From: Leptospira stimsonii
GTDB lineage: Bacteria; Spirochaetota; Leptospiria; Leptospirales; Leptospiraceae
Assembly: GCF_003545885.1 (NCBI RefSeq)
Contig: NZ_QHCT01000001.1
Coordinates: forward strand, 558,001 to 622,000
Length of the DNA: 64,000 bases
Direction of reading: 5' to 3'
In this document: piece by piece, positions 63,377-64,000 of the stretch
Layout: the number at the start of each line of letters is the position of its first letter
How positions within the stretch are numbered: position 1 is the stretch's first letter
Made by a program: the position numbers and the translations under genes
Notes under the pieces: model-generated
Seen by the model: the letters and a program-made list of their open reading frames with translations, nothing else
What the model was told of the DNA's origin: nothing
Databases searched by the model: none

Positions 63377-64000
63377 TTAAGGTTTTTCTTTCTCTTCGAA
63401 TAGTTTCAAACCCAAAACCGAACGAGGATCTACTAAGGTTCCTCGAACTCGTAGTCCCAAATGTAAATGTGGTCCTGTCGACATACCTGTGGAACCGACC
63501 TTTCCGATCGGATCTCCTTTTTTCACTTTGTCCCCTACTTTTACATTCAGCTCCGATTGATGCATGTAGAGAGAATAAACTTCCAGACCGTGATCGATGA
63601 CCGTAAAATTTCCTTCGTAGTACATCGGTCGAGATAAGATTACGGTTCCGTCGTTGATAGCATAGATTTGAGTTCCGAGTCCGCCTTTGAAATCGACTCC
63701 GCCGTGAGCCTTTCCTTTTTTCTTATTGTAAACACGTCGCTTATAGAAAGGACTCGTAAAGTGAACATCTTGCACCGGAAAAATGAAATCTGAATCGATC
63801 TGAAGATTTGTCTTTGTCTGGAACGCTTCCGCTTTTGCTTTGGAACAATCGGCTATAAAATCCAAGGTTTCCTGGGGCAATACTTCGGAAGTGTATTTTT
63901 TGTCCATCGTTAGCGAAGACACTTTCGTTTCGGCAAAGTCGGTTTTCTGAATCGGAATTTCATATTCCTTAAAATCGTTCTTTCTAAAAAGGTTTTTATC
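63377..64000 (-). CDS. M23 family metallopeptidase (partial, intact zinc site)
   Basis: The frame is open to the right window edge, so the N-terminus is missing; a GTG at 63922 inside it is not the start. The LytM domain is intact: AHGGVDFKG (first His and Asp ligands), VIDHGLEVYSLYMHQSEL with the catalytic-type His, and GPHLHLGLR with the HxH pair. It should cleave peptidoglycan cross-bridges or stem peptides. The contrast with the degenerate M23 protein at 41 kb is clear. Confidence 0.92.
   Translation of the reverse strand, partial: DKNLFRKNDFKEYEIPIQKTDFAETKVSSLTMDKKYTSEVLPQETLDFIADCSKAKAEAFQTKTNLQIDSDFIFPVQDVHFTSPFYKRRVYNKKKGKAHGGVDFKGGLGTQIYAINDGTVILSRPMYYEGNFTVIDHGLEVYSLYMHQSELNVKVGDKVKKGDPIGKVGSTGMSTGPHLHLGLRVRGTLVDPRSVLGLKLFEEKEKP

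Overview
The window is chromosomal DNA of a Leptospira species, almost certainly from the pathogenic (LipL21-positive) group, and spans the chromosome I replication origin. Evidence is the outer-membrane lipoprotein LipL21 at 15.5 kb, a plant-type ferredoxin-NADP reductase of the kind characterised in Leptospira, many spirochaetal lipoproteins with loose lipoboxes, and the order dnaA-dnaN-recF-DciA-gyrB-gyrA on one strand. Base composition is moderately AT-rich (by eye near 40% GC), higher than expected for L. interrogans, so a borgpetersenii/santarosai/weilii-like relative is possible; that is inference.

Layout. 0-5.8 kb: a PuuD-like membrane protein (cut by the window edge), a minus-strand cluster with a membrane-anchored class III nucleotide cyclase, and fliG. 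6-16 kb: an Spx/ArsC-like protein, a seven-repeat FG-GAP lipoprotein, a four-gene minus-strand run ending in a Sua5-type gene, maf, holA, a degenerate sigma-54-activator-like ATPase, a vWA protein and lipL21. 16-27 kb: dus, gyrA, gyrB, dciA, recF, dnaN, the putative origin and dnaA. 27-40 kb: holB, an ilvE-type aminotransferase, mnmG, a gene-poor stretch bracketed by two parS-like palindromes, an M20 peptidase, marR, rsmG-parA-parB, and a second, broken copy of the parB tail. 40-48 kb: a cell-shape cluster (degenerate M23 protein, bactofilin, YaaR), tatD, serS, an OmpA/PD40 protein, a solute-binding protein and an outer-membrane barrel. 48-51 kb: tadA, tRNA-Ser, dnaX, ybaB and recR in a row. 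51-64 kb: a vWA-STAS fusion, a PC4-like protein, fnr, lpxD, tRNA-Gly, an M32 carboxypeptidase, a FliG-middle-domain-like small protein, DUF423, small lipoproteins, rocD, two membrane proteins with overlapping divergent starts, and an intact M23 peptidase cut by the right edge.

How it works together. The centre of the window is a replication and segregation hub: initiator, clamp, gyrase, clamp-loader subunits (delta, delta-prime, tau/gamma), RecF/RecR, DciA, ParA/ParB and two parS-like sites lie within about 40 kb. Around it sit envelope and motility genes. No insertion sequence, prophage or CRISPR array was seen. The strongest unusual signals are the helically phased DnaA boxes paired with an altered DnaA recognition motif, the parB tail duplication, the degenerate M23 gene next to bactofilin, the ATPase without a Walker B acid, and the vWA-STAS fusion.
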